Source of the DNA: Actinoallomurus bryophytorum
GTDB lineage: Bacteria > Actinomycetota > Actinomycetes > Streptosporangiales > Streptosporangiaceae
Direction: 5' to 3'
DNA length: 64,000 bases
Assembly (NCBI RefSeq): GCF_006716425.1
Contig: NZ_VFOZ01000001.1
Span: 558,001-622,000 of the forward strand
Part shown: positions 62,993 through 64,000 of the stretch, piece by piece
Layout: each line of letters starts with the position of its first letter
Position numbering within the stretch: position 1 is the stretch's first letter
Notes under the pieces: model-generated
Told to the model about the DNA's origin: nothing
Seen by the model: the letters and a program-made list of their open reading frames with translations, nothing else
The model's database searches: none
Made by a program: the position numbers and the translations under genes

Positions 62993-63544
62993 ATGATCCA
63001 GATCTCTTCGCGCGAGGTATATCGGAACCGCTGGATGTCGGTACGTGAGGACGACATTCGTCACCCCGACGGATCGCCCGGGATCTACGGGGTGGTGGAC
63101 AAGCCGACGGCGGCGTTGGTGATTCCCCTGGAAAACGACGGGTTCCATCTCGTGGAGCAGTACCGGTACGCGCTGTCGCGCAGGTCGTGGGAGTTTCCGC
63201 AGGGGACGTGGCCCGACGACCGTGAGACCACCACCGAGGAGCTGGCAAAGGCCGAACTCGCGCAGGAGACCGGGCTGAGCGCCGGGCGGATCGAGCACCT
63301 CGGCTCCTTCGCGATCGCGCCGGGGTTCACGAGTCAGCGCTGTGACATCTTCCTCGCCACCGACCTCACCGCGGGCGAGCCCGACCGCGACCCGGAGGAG
63401 CAGGGCATGAAACAGGCGTGGTTCCCCCGTGCAGAGTTCGAGCGGATGCTGCGGAACGGTGAGATCGTCGACGGCTCCACCATGGCCGCCTACGCCCAGC
63501 TCGCCCTCCAGCACGACGTCACAGGGCGGACAGGGTCCTGGTGA
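62993..63544 (+). CDS. Nudix hydrolase (ADP-ribose pyrophosphatase-like)
   Basis: 183 residues. The fold is right (VVDKPTAALVIPLENDGFHL, then VEQYRYALSRRSWEFPQGTW; REVYRNRWMSVREDDI at the start), like ADP-ribose pyrophosphatases. In the Nudix box the canonical REUxEExGU reads AELAQETGL: the Arg is Ala and one Glu is Gln, so metal binding may be changed. GTWPDDRETTTEELAKAELA is the first part. It ends 26 bp inside the converging kinase-like gene. Confidence 0.82.
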   Translation: MIQISSREVYRNRWMSVREDDIRHPDGSPGIYGVVDKPTAALVIPLENDGFHLVEQYRYALSRRSWEFPQGTWPDDRETTTEELAKAELAQETGLSAGRIEHLGSFAIAPGFTSQRCDIFLATDLTAGEPDRDPEEQGMKQAWFPRAEFERMLRNGEIVDGSTMAAYAQLALQHDVTGRTGSW

Positions 63545-64000
63545 GCAGGCCCGCGCGTGCGGGAGAAAGGCCACCCTCGCGGACGCGCTGGGCGATCTTG
63601 GTGCGGAGCTCACTCACCCGCTGATCCACGTTCACGTGGGCGCCGGCGGCGAGTTCGTTCAGCAGGTTGGTGATGAGGTTGTCCAGGTCGACGGCCACGT
63701 CGGCCCGTACCTCACTGGCCGCCAGGCCCTCGTCGACCGCGCGCCGCATGCGGGTCAGCGCGTCGATCGCGCCCGGCGGTGTGGCGTTCGGCGGTCTCGG
63801 CACCGCGGTGGGCGACGTCCGCGTCGCCACCGAACGTCCCCGCTGCCGGTGCACCGGCGACGAGGGATTCGTCACCGGCCGCTCCGGCGTCGCGCTCAGG
63901 GTCGCCGGCGACGGCGCGCCCGATGAGGACGAGTCCACCGGCGACGCCATCGGGCGGAACGCCGCACCGCTCAGCAGCAGGCCCAGAGCGACCGCGGCGG
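63519..64000 (-). CDS. C-terminal part of a probable Ser/Thr protein kinase (5' end outside window)
   Basis: The frame enters at base 64000 with a hydrophobic helix (AAVALGLLLSGAAFRP), then a Ser/Pro/Thr-rich linker, then a helical domain (DALTRMRRAVDEGLAASEVR ... LSPARAGLLTRTLSAL). This membrane helix plus extracytoplasmic C-terminal helical domain is typical of actinobacterial PknB-like kinases; the kinase domain would lie beyond the window. The call rests on that similarity only. Its end overlaps the Nudix gene by 26 bp. Confidence 0.6.
   Translation of the reverse strand, partial: AAVALGLLLSGAAFRPMASPVDSSSSGAPSPATLSATPERPVTNPSSPVHRQRGRSVATRTSPTAVPRPPNATPPGAIDALTRMRRAVDEGLAASEVRADVAVDLDNLITNLLNELAAGAHVNVDQRVSELRTKIAQRVREGGLSPARAGLLTRTLSAL

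Overview
The window is chromosomal DNA from a high-GC actinomycete. The backbone gene order (ftsK, rnj, dapA ... dapB, M16 peptidase, pnp, rpsO, ribF, truB, nrnA, rbfA, infB, ylxR, nusA, rimP, with rimO-pgsA-cinA-clgR on the other side) matches the corresponding block of Mycobacterium and Streptomyces chromosomes. Third codon positions are almost all G or C, GTG and TTG starts are frequent, and several small families are typical of the Streptosporangiales. A member of that order (for example a Thermomonosporaceae-like genus) is my inference; the sequence does not prove it.

Layout. 0-3 kb: tail of a sugar ABC permease, a GH3 hexosaminidase, an Rrf2 regulator and a Nei-type glycosylase. 2.9-14 kb, mostly minus strand: dps-like gene, clgR, cinA, pgsA, rimO, a RodZ-like HTH membrane protein, ftsK, rnj, dapA. 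14-33.6 kb: about 20 kb of accessory genes separate dapA from dapB. They include a DMT exporter/diiron protein module with a divergent MocR regulator, two acetyltransferases, ung, MFS exporters, menA, a molybdate uptake cluster, an ECF sigma factor with a SnoaL-like tail and a hydrolase. thyX, normally near dapA in this block, is not seen. 33.6-48 kb, minus strand: lysine synthesis, RNA turnover and the translation machinery. 48-64 kb: two ferritin-like proteins, a ThrE-type exporter, a flippase-like membrane protein, a flavin reductase, a 160-bp MITE-like element, Pth2, a class III aminotransferase with divergent LysR, a MerR-PP2C fusion, a flotillin-NfeD-repeat protein cluster, DinB and Nudix proteins, and the 3' end of a probable Ser/Thr kinase gene.

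The most unusual signal is a family of short leader cassettes. A unit of about 68-69 bp starts with its own Shine-Dalgarno and GTG, encodes about 23 codons with a shared M[ST]ERSE-like beginning, and ends at the ribosome-binding site and start codon of a real gene. Four tandem copies sit before the RodZ-like gene, giving five in-frame start codons exactly 69 nt apart. Single copies precede a CGNR protein, rbfA (diverged) and a DUF4439 protein. When the unit is a multiple of 3 it extends the protein in frame; at 68 bp its stop codon overlaps the gene's start. Unrelated short coupled ORFs also precede nagZ, rnj, modB and the flavin reductase.

Other points: the MITE sits between two convergent genes and its ends supply the stop codon of both; the MocR and DMT genes have overlapping divergent start codons; several genes have a TAnnnT box 7 nt before the start codon, as expected for leaderless mRNAs; and convergent gene pairs are often separated by long perfect hairpins. 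I found no rRNA or tRNA gene, CRISPR array, prophage or biosynthetic cluster.
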